From: Spirochaetaceae bacterium | GTDB taxonomy: Bacteria > Spirochaetota > Spirochaetia > SZUA-6 > Bin103 | Assembly (NCBI GenBank): GCA_028820215.1 | Contig: JAPPKD010000340.1 | Coordinates: forward strand, 1-17,376 | DNA length: 17,376 nucleotides | Direction of reading: 5' to 3' | Shown here: in pieces, positions 7,003 through 14,231 of the stretch | Layout: each line of letters begins with the position of its first letter | Position numbering within the stretch: position 1 is the stretch's first letter | Program-made: the position numbers and the translations under genes | Notes under the pieces: generated by a model | The model's database searches: none | Told to the model about the DNA's origin: nothing | Seen by the model: only the letters and a program-made list of their open reading frames with translations

Positions 7003-7770
7003 TCACTCCCTGCGGACCGGTACGCCGCACGCGGCCAGGTGCTCCTTGATGTCGCCCACCGTGCATGTCCCGTAGTGGACGATGGAGGCCACCAGCGCGG
7101 CGTCGGCGTGACCGTCCGTCAGCACCTCCGCCACGTGCTCGACCGATCCCGCCCCACCCGAGGCCACCACCGGCACCGGCAGCCGGTCGGCGAGCATGCG
7201 CGTCACCGTCAACTCGTAGCCGGCCTGCGTGCCGTCGGTGTCGATCGCGTTGAGCACCACCTCGCCCGCACCCAGCTCGACGGCCCGCTGCCCCCACTCC
7301 AGGGCGTCCAGGTCGGTGGCCGTGCGCAGCCCGTCGATGTAGACGCGGTAACCGCTCGGCATCGCCGGGTCGCGCTTGGCGTCCATGCCCAGGACCATGC
7401 ACTGCCGGCCGAACGCCGCCGCCCCCTCGGCGATGAGCCGCGGATTGCGGACGGCCGGCGAGTTCACGCTGACCTTCTCCGCCCCGGCCAGGAGCACCGC
7501 CTGCATCTGCTCCAGCGACCCGATGCCGCCGCCCACGGCGAACGGGATGAATACCTGCGCGGCGACCGCGCGCACGACCTCCAGCATGATGCCGCGCCGT
7601 TCCGCCGACGCGGTGATGTCGTAGAAGACCAGCTCGTCCACACCCTGCTCGTAGTACGTTCGCGCCATGGCGACCGGATCGCCCACATCCTCGTTGTCCA
7701 CGAAGCGCACGCCCTTGGTGGTGCGCCCGTCGCGCACGTCCAGGCAGACGATCACCCGGCGCTCAAGCAC
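7003..7770 (-). CDS. hisF: Imidazole glycerol phosphate synthase cyclase subunit HisF
   Basis: HisF is the (beta/alpha)8 subunit that uses ammonia from HisH to turn PRFAR into imidazole glycerol phosphate and AICAR, step five of histidine synthesis. The 255 residues match the family length. Catalytic Asp11 (IVCLDV) and Asp130 (VLGMDAKR) fall at the positions known from the Thermotoga enzyme. Phosphate-site elements are present: VGGGIGS (79-85), SVNSPA (101-106), NAIDTDGT (174-181) and ASGGAGS. The start is GTG, overlapping the end of hisH by 8 nt (GTGCTTGA), so the 1:1 partners are translationally coupled. No other his genes are in the window. Because hisF/hisH paralogues also act in surface-sugar amidation, histidine synthesis is likely but not proven by context. 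Confidence 0.96.
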   Translation of the reverse strand: MLERRVIVCLDVRDGRTTKGVRFVDNEDVGDPVAMARTYYEQGVDELVFYDITASAERRGIMLEVVRAVAAQVFIPFAVGGGIGSLEQMQAVLLAGAEKVSVNSPAVRNPRLIAEGAAAFGRQCMVLGMDAKRDPAMPSGYRVYIDGLRTATDLDALEWGQRAVELGAGEVVLNAIDTDGTQAGYELTVTRMLADRLPVPVVASGGAGSVEHVAEVLTDGHADAALVASIVHYGTCTVGDIKEHLAACGVPVRRE

Positions 7771-8386
7771 CGTCCCATTCCAGGAAGTTGGCGAGCAGCC
7801 TGAGCCCGTTCCGCCCCGACTTCTCGGCGTGGAACTGCACCGCGGCCAGATTGCCGGCGGCGTACACCGACGCGAACCGAACCCCGTACTCCGTAGAGCC
7901 CAGCACGAGCGAGTCGTCGTCCGGGCACGGGTAGAACGAGTGCACGAAGTAGAACGAGCCGCCGTCCCGGATGCCGTCGAACAACGGGTGGACGCGATCC
8001 TGCCGCACCTGATTCCACCCCATGTGCGGGACCTTCATCCCGTCTCCCGGGCTGGGTTCCGGGAACGCGACCGTTCGGCCGCGGACCAGGCCCAGGCACG
8101 TCGTGTCGCGCTCCGCGGAGTACTGCAGCAGCACCTGCGCGCCGATGCAGATGCCGAGCAGCGGACGCCCTTCTGCGCTCACCGCGCGCAGCGCTGCGTC
8201 CATGCCGCGACGGGCGAGGTCGTCCATCGCCGCGCGCGCCTCGCCCACACCGGGGAAGATCACCCGCTCCGCGTCGAGCAGCGCCGCGGGCTCGGAAGCG
8301 ACGGTGAAGTCGGCTCCCAGGAAGCGCAGCGCATTCTGAACGCTGGTGCGGTTGCCGGCCGCGTAGTCGACGATGGCGACGCTCAC
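7763..8386 (-). CDS. hisH: Imidazole glycerol phosphate synthase glutaminase subunit HisH
   Basis: HisH is the class I glutamine amidotransferase subunit that supplies ammonia to HisF. The 207 residues begin with the family start VAIVDYAAGN. The catalytic triad is complete: Cys80 in LLGICIGAQ, then His186 and Glu188 in QFHAEKSG. Two small departures from consensus are visible: Ala for Pro in the usual FHPEKS, and the ICIGAQ nucleophile elbow where ICLGMQ is common. PHMGWN (120-125) and YFVHSFY (146-152) are typical. The chosen GTG start gives the standard N-terminus and overlaps the upstream lipoprotein stop by 4 nt (GTGA), so upstream frame extension is not needed. Confidence 0.95.
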   Translation of the reverse strand: MSVAIVDYAAGNRTSVQNALRFLGADFTVASEPAALLDAERVIFPGVGEARAAMDDLARRGMDAALRAVSAEGRPLLGICIGAQVLLQYSAERDTTCLGLVRGRTVAFPEPSPGDGMKVPHMGWNQVRQDRVHPLFDGIRDGGSFYFVHSFYPCPDDDSLVLGSTEYGVRFASVYAAGNLAAVQFHAEKSGRNGLRLLANFLEWDGA

Positions 8387-9300
8387 CGGTCGGCCTCCGA
8401 CCCGCCGGCGGGACCCAGCTCTTCCAGGTTCAGCATCGCGCGCGCCACGTCCATCAACTCGTCGTGCCGCATGAGGCCGGCAAGCCTGACCCACGTTCCG
8501 TCTGCCCGCAAGCGAACATCCGCGAGCGTCAGCTGACCGCTTGCAAACGCCGCCAGCAGGCGCGCAAGGTTGCGATCGACGGTACGCATCGCGCCAGCGA
8601 TGACGAGCCCGTCGGCCGACGCGGTACCCGCCAGCCAGACGTCTTCGGTCGGGAACACCTCGGTGACCAGGTCCAGTCCGGAATCGGGAACCAGCCGGTC
8701 GATCGCCCCGGTGAGATCGGGCACCACCAGCAGCAGATCGACGTCCCCTTCCTCGATCGTCACGTCGTCGGGCAGCGAGAACGCCGCGGCGTCGAAGGCG
8801 CGCTGCACGCGGTCCAGCGGCAGGTTGGTCATCACCAGCACGTTGCCGCCGGGCAGCCACGCCGCCGCATCGGCAGACCGGTAGTGCGGAAACGGTGCGG
8901 CCACGTAGAACCAGTCGGGACTGAGCAGCAGGCGCGCCGTCATGCCCCGGTCCAGGTCCACGCCCCGCATCCAGATCAGGTAGCCCGGCTCCGGGCCCAC
9001 GTAGACGCCGGCGACCACGACGGCCAGGCGCTCGAGCAGCCACGCCGGCACCGGCACCTTCGCTTCCTCGACGACCGCGGCAAGCGGGGCACGCAGCGCC
9101 GCCACGTGCGCCGCCACCGCCACGTCGACGTCGGCCGGCATCGCGCCCAGGCTCGCCCGGTCAAGAGACGGCGTGCTGGCGCAGGCGGCCATGACCGCCG
9201 CGCCGATGGCCGCGAACGATCGGGTCCACGCGAACCGGGACCGGAGCCGGGCGGCGCTGCGCGGCGTAGCGGTACGCCGCCTGGTTATGCGCTGGTACAA
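8383..9300 (-). CDS. Putative lipoprotein of unknown function, first gene of the hisHF operon
   Basis: I do not recognise a family. An arginine-rich N-terminus is followed by a short hydrophobic segment (SFAAIGAAVMAAC) with a Cys at the expected lipid-attachment site (about residue 40 from this start). That makes it a candidate lipoprotein, exported and anchored, with the relaxed lipobox seen in spirochaetes (inference). The mature part (about 265 residues) is a mixed alpha/beta soluble protein. Notable segments are YVGPEPGYLIWMRGVDL, WLPGGNVLVMTNLPL, EEGDVDLLLVVPDL and VFPTEDVWLAGTAS. No catalytic motif is obvious. The start is uncertain: no ATG or GTG lies just before the signal segment, and the TTG at 9300 is the nearest reasonable choice (GTG at 9345 is an alternative). 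Neither has a Shine-Dalgarno. Its stop overlaps the hisH GTG by 4 nt. Confidence 0.7.
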   Translation of the reverse strand: MYQRITRRRTATPRSAARLRSRFAWTRSFAAIGAAVMAACASTPSLDRASLGAMPADVDVAVAAHVAALRAPLAAVVEEAKVPVPAWLLERLAVVVAGVYVGPEPGYLIWMRGVDLDRGMTARLLLSPDWFYVAAPFPHYRSADAAAWLPGGNVLVMTNLPLDRVQRAFDAAAFSLPDDVTIEEGDVDLLLVVPDLTGAIDRLVPDSGLDLVTEVFPTEDVWLAGTASADGLVIAGAMRTVDRNLARLLAAFASGQLTLADVRLRADGTWVRLAGLMRHDELMDVARAMLNLEELGPAGGSEADR

Positions 9301-9355
9301 TGTGCGGTGGTACAGGGCATCGCTCCGGGCGAGGACACCGTACACCGATAACGAG

Positions 9356-10528
9356 ATGGTGGAGAACACGACGAAGGCGAAGGCGTCAGCTCCCGACTCC
9401 GTGGGCCTGGTGAGCCCGCGCGACCACACGTTCGCCCATCCGCCCAACCGGCTGAAGCTCGACAGCGGCCGGTTCCTGGGGCCGATCACGCTCCGGTACG
9501 AGACGTACGGAACCCTCAACGCCGATCGCTCCAACGCGATCCTGGTCTTCCACGCGCTCTCGGGCAGCCACCACGCCGCCGGCTACCACTCCCTCGACGA
9601 CAAGCGGCCGGGCTGGTGGGACGACATGATCGGGCCAGGCAAGGGCTTCGATACGCGCAAGTTCTTCGTCATCTGTTCCAACTTCATCGGCGGGTGCAAC
9701 GGCTCCACCGGCCCGTCTTCGCCCCGTGCCGGTGACGGCGGCCGGCCGTACGGGCTGGACTTTCCGCTCATCACCATCGGCGACATGGTCGAAGCGCAGC
9801 GTCGCCTCATCGACCACCTCGGCATCGAACGGCTGTACAGCGTTGCCGGCGGATCGATGGGCGGCATGCAGGCCCTGGAATGGGCGATCCGTTACCCGGA
9901 CCGGGTGCGCTCCGTCGTGGTGCTCGCCTCCACCGCCACGGTTTCCGCGCAGGGGATCGCCTTTCACGCCGTCGGCCGCAACGCCATCATGTCGGATCCC
10001 GACTGGAGCGGCGGCGACTACTACCACGGCCCCGCTCCGGCCAACGGACTGTCGATCGCCCGCATGATCGGCCATATCACCTACCTGTCGGAGATATCGC
10101 TGGGCCGCAAGTTCGGACGCACCCTGCAGGACCGCGCCGCGTTCACGTACGAGATGTCGGGCGAGTTCCAGGTCGAGTCATACCTCGCGCACCTGGGCAC
10201 CCGCTTCGTGGAGAGCTTCGACGCCAACTCCTACCTGTACATCACCAAGGCCATGGACTACTACGACCTCTCGGAAGCGTACGGGTCGCTGCCGGAGGCG
10301 CTGGGACGGACCCGCGCCACGTACCTGGTGGCCTCCTTCACCTCCGACTGGCTCTACCCCTCAAGCCAGTCGCGGGAGATCGTCAGCGCGCTCATGCAGG
10401 TCGGGCGCGAGGTGTCCTACGTGGAGCTGGAAAGCGTCTACGGCCATGACGCCTTTCTGTTGGAGAGCGCCCGCCTCTGCCAGATCGTCCGCTCGTTCCT
10501 GGAAAACGTCGCCTCCCCCGCCCGCTGA
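9356..10528 (+). CDS. metX: Homoserine O-acetyltransferase MetX
   Basis: MetX acylates homoserine (usually with acetyl-CoA), the committing step of methionine synthesis, and has an alpha/beta-hydrolase fold. The 390 residues contain ILVFHALSGSHH (62-73), the FIGGCNGSTGPSS loop (110-122), the nucleophile elbow AGGSMGG with Ser167, catalytic Asp331 (SDWLYPSSQSREI) and His364 (YGHDAF). These form the full Ser-Asp-His triad. Acetyl rather than succinyl specificity follows the usual MetX assignment and is not certain from sequence. The ATG at 9356 is taken because homology begins about 20 residues after it; in-frame ATGs further up (for example 9287) lie in the opposite gene. No strong Shine-Dalgarno is seen. 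TACAAT at 9296-9301 could be a -10 box. The metW gene starts 2 nt after the stop. Confidence 0.95.
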   Translation: MVENTTKAKASAPDSVGLVSPRDHTFAHPPNRLKLDSGRFLGPITLRYETYGTLNADRSNAILVFHALSGSHHAAGYHSLDDKRPGWWDDMIGPGKGFDTRKFFVICSNFIGGCNGSTGPSSPRAGDGGRPYGLDFPLITIGDMVEAQRRLIDHLGIERLYSVAGGSMGGMQALEWAIRYPDRVRSVVVLASTATVSAQGIAFHAVGRNAIMSDPDWSGGDYYHGPAPANGLSIARMIGHITYLSEISLGRKFGRTLQDRAAFTYEMSGEFQVESYLAHLGTRFVESFDANSYLYITKAMDYYDLSEAYGSLPEALGRTRATYLVASFTSDWLYPSSQSREIVSALMQVGREVSYVELESVYGHDAFLLESARLCQIVRSFLENVASPAR

Positions 10529-10530
10529 CG

Positions 10531-11187
10531 ATGGCCGCAAGCGAACGCCGGCAACACCTGGACTATGACCTGATCGTCGATCTCGTCGAGCGGGGCAGCT
10601 CCGTGCTGGACCTGGGCTGCGGCGACGGCGAGCTGCTGCTCCGCCTGCGGGACTTCAAGTCCGTGCACGGACTGGGGGTGGAGATCGAGGAGGCGATGAT
10701 CTTCCGCTGCCTGGCGCGCGGCATCACCGTCTTCCAGGGCAACCTGAACGACGGCCTGCGCGACCACGCCTCAGGCAGCTACGACTACGTGGTTCTGAAC
10801 CAGACGCTGCAGCAGATCGACCGGCCCCTCGAGCTGCTGGCCGAGATGCTCCGCGTCGGCAGGCAGGTGATCGTCTCCTTCCCGAACTTCGGCTACCTGG
10901 GGATCCGGCTGGCGCTCCTGCTGCGCGGCAGGATGCCGTCCTCGCGGGATCTCCCGTACGCATGGCACGACACGCCGAACATCCACCTGTGCACCCGCAA
11001 CGACTTCCTGGACTACTGCCGGGCGAACCGTGTGGCGGTGACCTCCGTCATCGACATCAGGAACGGCCGCCGCATCGGCCCCGTGGCCGCCAATCTGCGC
11101 AGCACCCAGGTGCTCTTCATCCTCAGAGGTGACACGGGACCGGCTCCCTCGAATCGAAAGGAGCCGCGCGATCGGCGCCGGGAGTAG
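10531..11187 (+). CDS. metW: MetW-family methyltransferase-like protein
   Basis: The 218-residue protein belongs to the MetW family, which is nearly always encoded next to metX and in studied bacteria is needed for MetX activity or methionine synthesis. Typical sequence: the opening RRQHLDYDLIVDLVERGSSV, a Rossmann SAM-binding motif VLDLGCGDGELL (25-36), VHGLGVEIEE, FQGNLNDGL, DYVVLNQTLQQIDRP, VSFPNFGYLGIRL and the family-specific YAWHDTPNIHLCTRNDF. It is separated from metX by only 2 nt (TGA-CG-ATG), so translation is coupled. The C-terminal 25 residues are a charged, unconserved-looking tail. A methyltransferase substrate has not been established for the family as far as I know. Confidence 0.95.
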   Translation: MAASERRQHLDYDLIVDLVERGSSVLDLGCGDGELLLRLRDFKSVHGLGVEIEEAMIFRCLARGITVFQGNLNDGLRDHASGSYDYVVLNQTLQQIDRPLELLAEMLRVGRQVIVSFPNFGYLGIRLALLLRGRMPSSRDLPYAWHDTPNIHLCTRNDFLDYCRANRVAVTSVIDIRNGRRIGPVAANLRSTQVLFILRGDTGPAPSNRKEPRDRRRE

Positions 11188-11203
11188 TCACGGCCCAGGA
11201 ACT

Positions 11204-11214
11204 GTAGTATGGTC
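11204..11214 (+). promoter_or_regulatory. Possible -10 region of the infC operon (GTAGTATGGTC)
   Basis: TAGTAT (11205-11210) lies 60 nt before the infC start and just upstream of the tandem repeats. The same 11-mer precedes the aldolase gene (2794-2804). A -35 box at normal spacing is not evident, so the call is tentative. A start near 11217 would put the whole repeat array in the mRNA leader. Confidence 0.35.
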
Positions 11215-11220
11215 ACGGCA

Positions 11221-11266
11221 AAGGAGGCGATTCCCGCCTAAGGAGGCGATTCCCGCCTAAGGAGGC
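11221..11266 (+). repeat. 19-bp tandem repeat with Shine-Dalgarno cores in the infC leader
   Basis: A 19-bp unit, AAGGAGGCGATTCCCGCCT, occurs twice without change (11221-11239 and 11240-11258). The first 8 bp of a third copy (11259-11266) form the ribosome-binding site of infC. Each full unit can fold as AGGCG/CGCCT with a 5-nt loop. The alternative register pairs CGCCT of one unit with AGGCG of the next across an AAGG loop, and the last one (GCCT/AGGC, 11255-11266) would cover the functional Shine-Dalgarno. The leader therefore has mutually exclusive hairpins that could set access to infC. The sequence is certain; the regulatory role is inference. Confidence 0.85.
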
Positions 11267-11269
11267 TTA

Positions 11270-11785
11270 TTGGTCAAGGATCTCAGGGTAAACGACATGA
11301 TTCGAGTCCGGGAGGTGCGCCTGATCGGCGCAGACGGCTCCCAGCTCGGTGTCGTCCCGACAGAAGACGCGCTCAGTTCCGCGCGGCAGAACGGGTTGGA
11401 CTTGGTGGAGGTTTCCCCGACGGCTCGCCCGCCCGTCTGCAAGCTGCTCGACTACGGCAAGTACAAGTTCGAGCAGGAGAAGCGCATTCGAGAGTCCAAG
11501 AAGCGGCAGCGGCTCACCAAGCTCAAGGAAATCCGGATGCAGCCCAAGATCGACTCGCATGACCTGGACTTCAAGTCCCGGCACATCAAGTCGTTTCTGG
11601 ACCAGGGGAACAAGGTGAAGGTGACCGTCCGGTTCCGCGGGCGCGAGTTGGCGCACACGGAAATCGGTCGCGCGGTGCTGGATCGCGTGGTGGAGCTCAC
11701 GCGTGAGTACGCGGTGCTCGCCCGATCGGCGCAGATGGAGGGACGGTTCATGTCGATGGTGCTGAGTCCGAAGTCCAGAAAGTAG
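11270..11785 (+). CDS. infC: Translation initiation factor IF-3
   Basis: IF-3 binds the 30S subunit, blocks early 50S joining and checks the start codon. The 171 residues cover the N-domain (about 1-75; [35 protein letters not shown]), a lysine-rich linker and the C-domain (about 85-171; [34 protein letters not shown]). The start is TTG at 11270, 4 nt after AAGGAGG (11259-11265), and it gives the normal IF-3 N-terminus (KDLRVND). A start at the in-frame ATG 11297 would remove it. Rare start codons in infC are known to allow autoregulation, because IF-3 itself rejects them. ATT at 11269, which resembles the E. coli infC start codon, is out of frame. The gene heads the infC-rpmI-rplT operon. 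Confidence 0.97.
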   Translation: MVKDLRVNDMIRVREVRLIGADGSQLGVVPTEDALSSARQNGLDLVEVSPTARPPVCKLLDYGKYKFEQEKRIRESKKRQRLTKLKEIRMQPKIDSHDLDFKSRHIKSFLDQGNKVKVTVRFRGRELAHTEIGRAVLDRVVELTREYAVLARSAQMEGRFMSMVLSPKSRK

Positions 11786-11788
11786 ACG

Positions 11789-11989
11789 ATGGGTACCAAG
11801 GCAAAGACTCACCGTAGTACCGCCAAGCGCTTCAGTGTCACCGCAAAGGGAAAGGTGAAGTACAAGAAGCAGGGGCTGCGGCACATACTCACCAAGAAAG
11901 GCAGCAAGCGAAAGCGGCGGCTACGGCGTTCGGGCCTGCTCAGTCCCACCGAGCACAAGCGCATCCGCCGCCTGCTGCCGAACGGATAG
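11789..11989 (+). CDS. rpmI: 50S ribosomal protein L35 (bL35)
   Basis: The 66-residue basic protein matches bL35 in length and sequence: [20 protein letters not shown] at the start, [18 protein letters not shown] in the middle, and HKRIRRLLP at the end. It begins 3 nt after the infC stop with no good Shine-Dalgarno of its own, so translation is probably coupled to infC. Its stop codon is the first TAG of a 15-bp tandem repeat. Confidence 0.97.
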   Translation: MGTKAKTHRSTAKRFSVTAKGKVKYKKQGLRHILTKKGSKRKRRLRRSGLLSPTEHKRIRRLLPNG

Positions 11990-12024
11990 AGGCAGAACAG
12001 ATAGAGGCAGGACAGATAGAGGCA
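11985..12024 (+). repeat. 15-bp tandem repeat filling the rpmI-rplT spacer
   Basis: GATAGAGGCAGRACA occurs at 11985-11999 and 12000-12014, and the first 10 bp of a third copy are at 12015-12024. The array starts in the rpmI stop codon and ends in the A of the rplT ATG. Because 15 is a multiple of three, each unit repeats the rpmI stop (TAG) in frame, giving three stops 15 nt apart. The purine-rich cores (AGAGG, AGGA) are Shine-Dalgarno-like. AGGA at 12009-12012, 11 nt before the ATG, and AGAGG at 12018-12022, 1 nt before it, are the only candidates, and both have poor spacing. Confidence 0.85.
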
Positions 12025-12392
12025 TGGCACGAGCGATCGACAGTCACAAACATCACGCCAAGCGCCGCAAGATCCTCAAGCAGGCCAAGGGGTATTGGGG
12101 ACGACGCAGCAAGCTGTATCGGACAGCCAAGGATGCGCTGGCCAAGGCGGGCATGTACGCCTACCGCGACCGGCGGCGGCGCAAGGGAGAGTTCCGCCGC
12201 CTCTGGATCGCGCGCATCTCGGCCGCCTGCCGCCAGCATGACCTGCGCTACTCGCAGTTCATGCACGGCCTGTCGCGGGCCGGGATCACGCTGAACCGCA
12301 AGGCGCTCTCCAACCTCGCGATCGAGGATCCCGCCGCGTTCGAGGCGATCGTCAAGCGGGCCAGGGCGGAACTCACCGCCGTCGACTCATGA
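12024..12392 (+). CDS. rplT: 50S ribosomal protein L20 (bL20)
   Basis: The 122-residue protein is bL20, an early 23S rRNA-binding assembly protein. In several bacteria it also represses translation of its own operon through an mRNA structure that mimics its rRNA site. Recognisable segments are HAKRRKILKQAKGYWGRRS, AYRDRRRRKGEFRRLWIARI, LRYSQFMHGL and GITLNRKALSNLAI. Length and order are normal. The stop overlaps the next start (ATGA at 12389-12392), coupling it to the zapB-like gene. Confidence 0.97.
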   Translation: MARAIDSHKHHAKRRKILKQAKGYWGRRSKLYRTAKDALAKAGMYAYRDRRRRKGEFRRLWIARISAACRQHDLRYSQFMHGLSRAGITLNRKALSNLAIEDPAAFEAIVKRARAELTAVDS

Positions 12393-12781
12393 TCCGCGTG
12401 CAGCAGATCGCCGACCTGGAGGCGCGCGTGCTGCGCGCCATCGATCTGATCGAACGCCTGCGCGCGCAGAACCGCACGCTCAGCGCGTCGCTCGAGTCTG
12501 CCGAAGCGCGCACGCAGGAGCTGGAGGGGATGCTGGAGAACGTCCGCGGCGACCAGCAGAACGTCGAGGAGATCATCCAGCGCACGCTGAACAAGCTCGA
12601 CGGTCTGGAGGACGCCTGGGCGGAGATGCAGAAGGACGATGCGCCGGCAGCGTCTGAAGTGGCCGCCGAGGAGGCGGCGGCTCCTCCCGATCCTCCACCG
12701 AGCCCGCCCGGCTCCACGGCCGCCGGCACGGGCCAGGATCCAGCAGGAGGCCAGGGCTCACTCGGAGCCGGTGCACCATAG
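12389..12781 (+). CDS. Coiled-coil protein resembling cell-division factor ZapB
   Basis: The 130-residue protein is almost wholly coiled coil in residues about 5-80 (QIADLEARVLRAIDLIERL, then further heptads), followed by an Ala/Pro/Gly-rich disordered tail (about 84-130). The start, LEARVLRAIDLIERL, resembles the E. coli ZapB start LEAKVQQAIDTITLL as I recall it, and the very next gene is zapA. In E. coli ZapB binds ZapA and bridges the FtsZ ring. A ZapB-like role is therefore a reasonable inference, but coiled coils give false likenesses. The ATG overlaps the rplT stop by 4 nt. Confidence 0.8.
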   Translation: MIRVQQIADLEARVLRAIDLIERLRAQNRTLSASLESAEARTQELEGMLENVRGDQQNVEEIIQRTLNKLDGLEDAWAEMQKDDAPAASEVAAEEAAAPPDPPPSPPGSTAAGTGQDPAGGQGSLGAGAP

Positions 12782-12825
12782 TCGGGCAGACTGAGGCACC
12801 CGGCACCGCGGTGAGGCAGTAACCG

Positions 12826-13239
12826 GTGGCCAAGCACCTTGCCGAAGTAGACATCCTGGGCTCCTCGTTCACGATCAAGTCGGACGAGTCCACCGAATAC
12901 CTCTCGCAGCTTATCGAGCACTTCTCCAGCCGTGTGGCCGAGGCGCGTCGGGCCATGCCACAGGCGGATTCGCTGCGCGTGGCCATCGTGTCCGGTCTCA
13001 ACATCACCGACGAACTGTTCAAGGCGCAGCGGGAGGCGTCGGACACACAGCGGGACTCGCACGCCGCCGCGCAGATCGCCACGCGCCTGATCGGGATGAT
13101 CGATCAGACCCTGATCGACGGCGACGTGCCCGGCCGTGGCGCAGCAGCGCCCGAGCTCTCACCCGCACCCGATCCTGCCGGGCCGCCAACCGCGGCCGGC
13201 GATCCTCAGAACGAAAACCCGCCGCCGACCGCCCGGTAG
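12826..13239 (+). CDS. zapA: Cell division protein ZapA
   Basis: ZapA crosslinks FtsZ protofilaments at the division ring. The 137-residue protein has the family core at residues 5-100: VDILGSSFTIKSDESTEYLSQL, the usual hydrophobic start and TIKSD motif, then a long helix (LIEHFSSRVAEARRAMPQ) and a second helix (LRVAIVSGLNITDELFKAQ) leading to a coiled coil. The last about 35 residues are Pro/Ala-rich and look disordered. The start is GTG at 12826, with GTGAGG at 12811-12816 as a ribosome-binding site 9 nt upstream. The 3' end overlaps the convergent pfkB-type gene by 34 nt. Confidence 0.9.
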   Translation: MAKHLAEVDILGSSFTIKSDESTEYLSQLIEHFSSRVAEARRAMPQADSLRVAIVSGLNITDELFKAQREASDTQRDSHAAAQIATRLIGMIDQTLIDGDVPGRGAAAPELSPAPDPAGPPTAAGDPQNENPPPTAR

Positions 13240-14231
13240 TCGCATCCTTCCACTTCCACGATGGCAGCCGCCACGCGGTTGCCCAGCGCCGCCGCTTCCC
13301 CGGCGCCACATCCGCGGAGCGTCGCGTACAGGTAGCCGGCCGCAAACGAGTCGCCGGCACCGGTCGTATCGACGGCCGTCGCCTTCAAGCCCGGCGCGCG
13401 CGCCGCGATCGCTCCACGCTCCCACACCAGGGATCCTGCGGCTCCGAGCTTGACCACCACCGCAGGCGCCAGCTCACCCAGGGCGGCGCAGGCCAGCTCG
13501 ATCTCCCCGGCGGCTGGCGAGCCGGTTACGATGCCGGCGAGCGTGCGCGCTTCCTGCTCGTTGGCGAACAGCAGATCGACCGACCCGGGTATCCACGTCA
13601 GCAGCTCATGGCCGCAGTCGCCCACCACCCCCATGTCCGCCACGTCGAACGCGACCGTGGCGCCGCCGGCCCGCGCCGCTGCCGCCGCGGCGGTCAGCGC
13701 GTGCCGCGCGCCGGGTGGCCCCCAGAGGTAAGCGGTCGCATAGATGCAGTCGCTGCCGGCGATCGCCGCCCGGTCGAGATGATCCATCGAGAGTTCCAGG
13801 CATGCCCCGAGGGACGTGAACATCGTGCGCTGGCCATCGGGGGTAACCAGCACCACGGAGGTACCGGTCGGCTGGTGTGGATGCGCGCTCAGCCTGCTGA
13901 CAACCCCGGCCTCCTCGAGCCGCCGGGAGAGGTCGCGGCCAATCGCGTCGTCGCCGATGACGCCGGTCATCACCGGCGGCGGTACATCGGCCTCGTCTGC
14001 CATCCGGGCCAGCCGGGAGAGCCAGGCGAGCCCGCGCAAGGTGTTGGCGCAGCTTCCGCCGGGCCGGCGTCCGGGCTGCACGAGGCCGGCGCCGATCCGC
14101 GCGGCACGTCCGCCGTCCACCAGCGTCATCGTCCCCGGCTGCGCGCCGACACGCTCCAGATGTTCGTGGGACACGTGGCCGATCACGTCCATGAGGGGAT
14201 TGCCCACACCGAACACCGAGTAGTTGGCCAC
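13206..14231 (-). CDS. PfkB-family sugar/nucleoside kinase, adenosine kinase-like
   Basis: The 341-residue protein is a complete ribokinase/PfkB-fold kinase. FGVGNPLMDVIG (7-18) is the substrate-side opening typical of adenosine kinase and related members. RPGGSCANTLRGLAWLSR (56-73) corresponds to PfkB signature 1, VIGDDAIGRDL (91-101) follows, FANEQEA (223-229) is the Mg/phosphate NxxE motif, and DTTGAGDSFAAGY (288-300) is signature 2 with catalytic base Asp294. Adenosine kinase is the best guess, but ribokinase-type substrates cannot be excluded. The start GTG at 14231 is chosen because AGGAGAGG (minus strand, just before the start) is a good ribosome-binding site and the N-terminus then matches the family. 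A TTG-led extension to 14303 is rejected. Confidence 0.9.
   Translation of the reverse strand: MANYSVFGVGNPLMDVIGHVSHEHLERVGAQPGTMTLVDGGRAARIGAGLVQPGRRPGGSCANTLRGLAWLSRLARMADEADVPPPVMTGVIGDDAIGRDLSRRLEEAGVVSRLSAHPHQPTGTSVVLVTPDGQRTMFTSLGACLELSMDHLDRAAIAGSDCIYATAYLWGPPGARHALTAAAAAARAGGATVAFDVADMGVVGDCGHELLTWIPGSVDLLFANEQEARTLAGIVTGSPAAGEIELACAALGELAPAVVVKLGAAGSLVWERGAIAARAPGLKATAVDTTGAGDSFAAGYLYATLRGCGAGEAAALGNRVAAAIVEVEGCDYRAVGGGFSF

Noticed and set aside
9301..9355. SAM or other riboswitch before metX
   Set aside because: The leader is only about 50 nt and shows no conserved aptamer helices.
11269..11271. ATT start for infC as in E. coli
   Set aside because: It is out of frame with the IF-3 coding sequence; TTG at 11270 is in frame.
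13240..13420. 6S RNA downstream of zapA, as in proteobacteria
   Set aside because: The region is fully coding for the convergent PfkB-type kinase.
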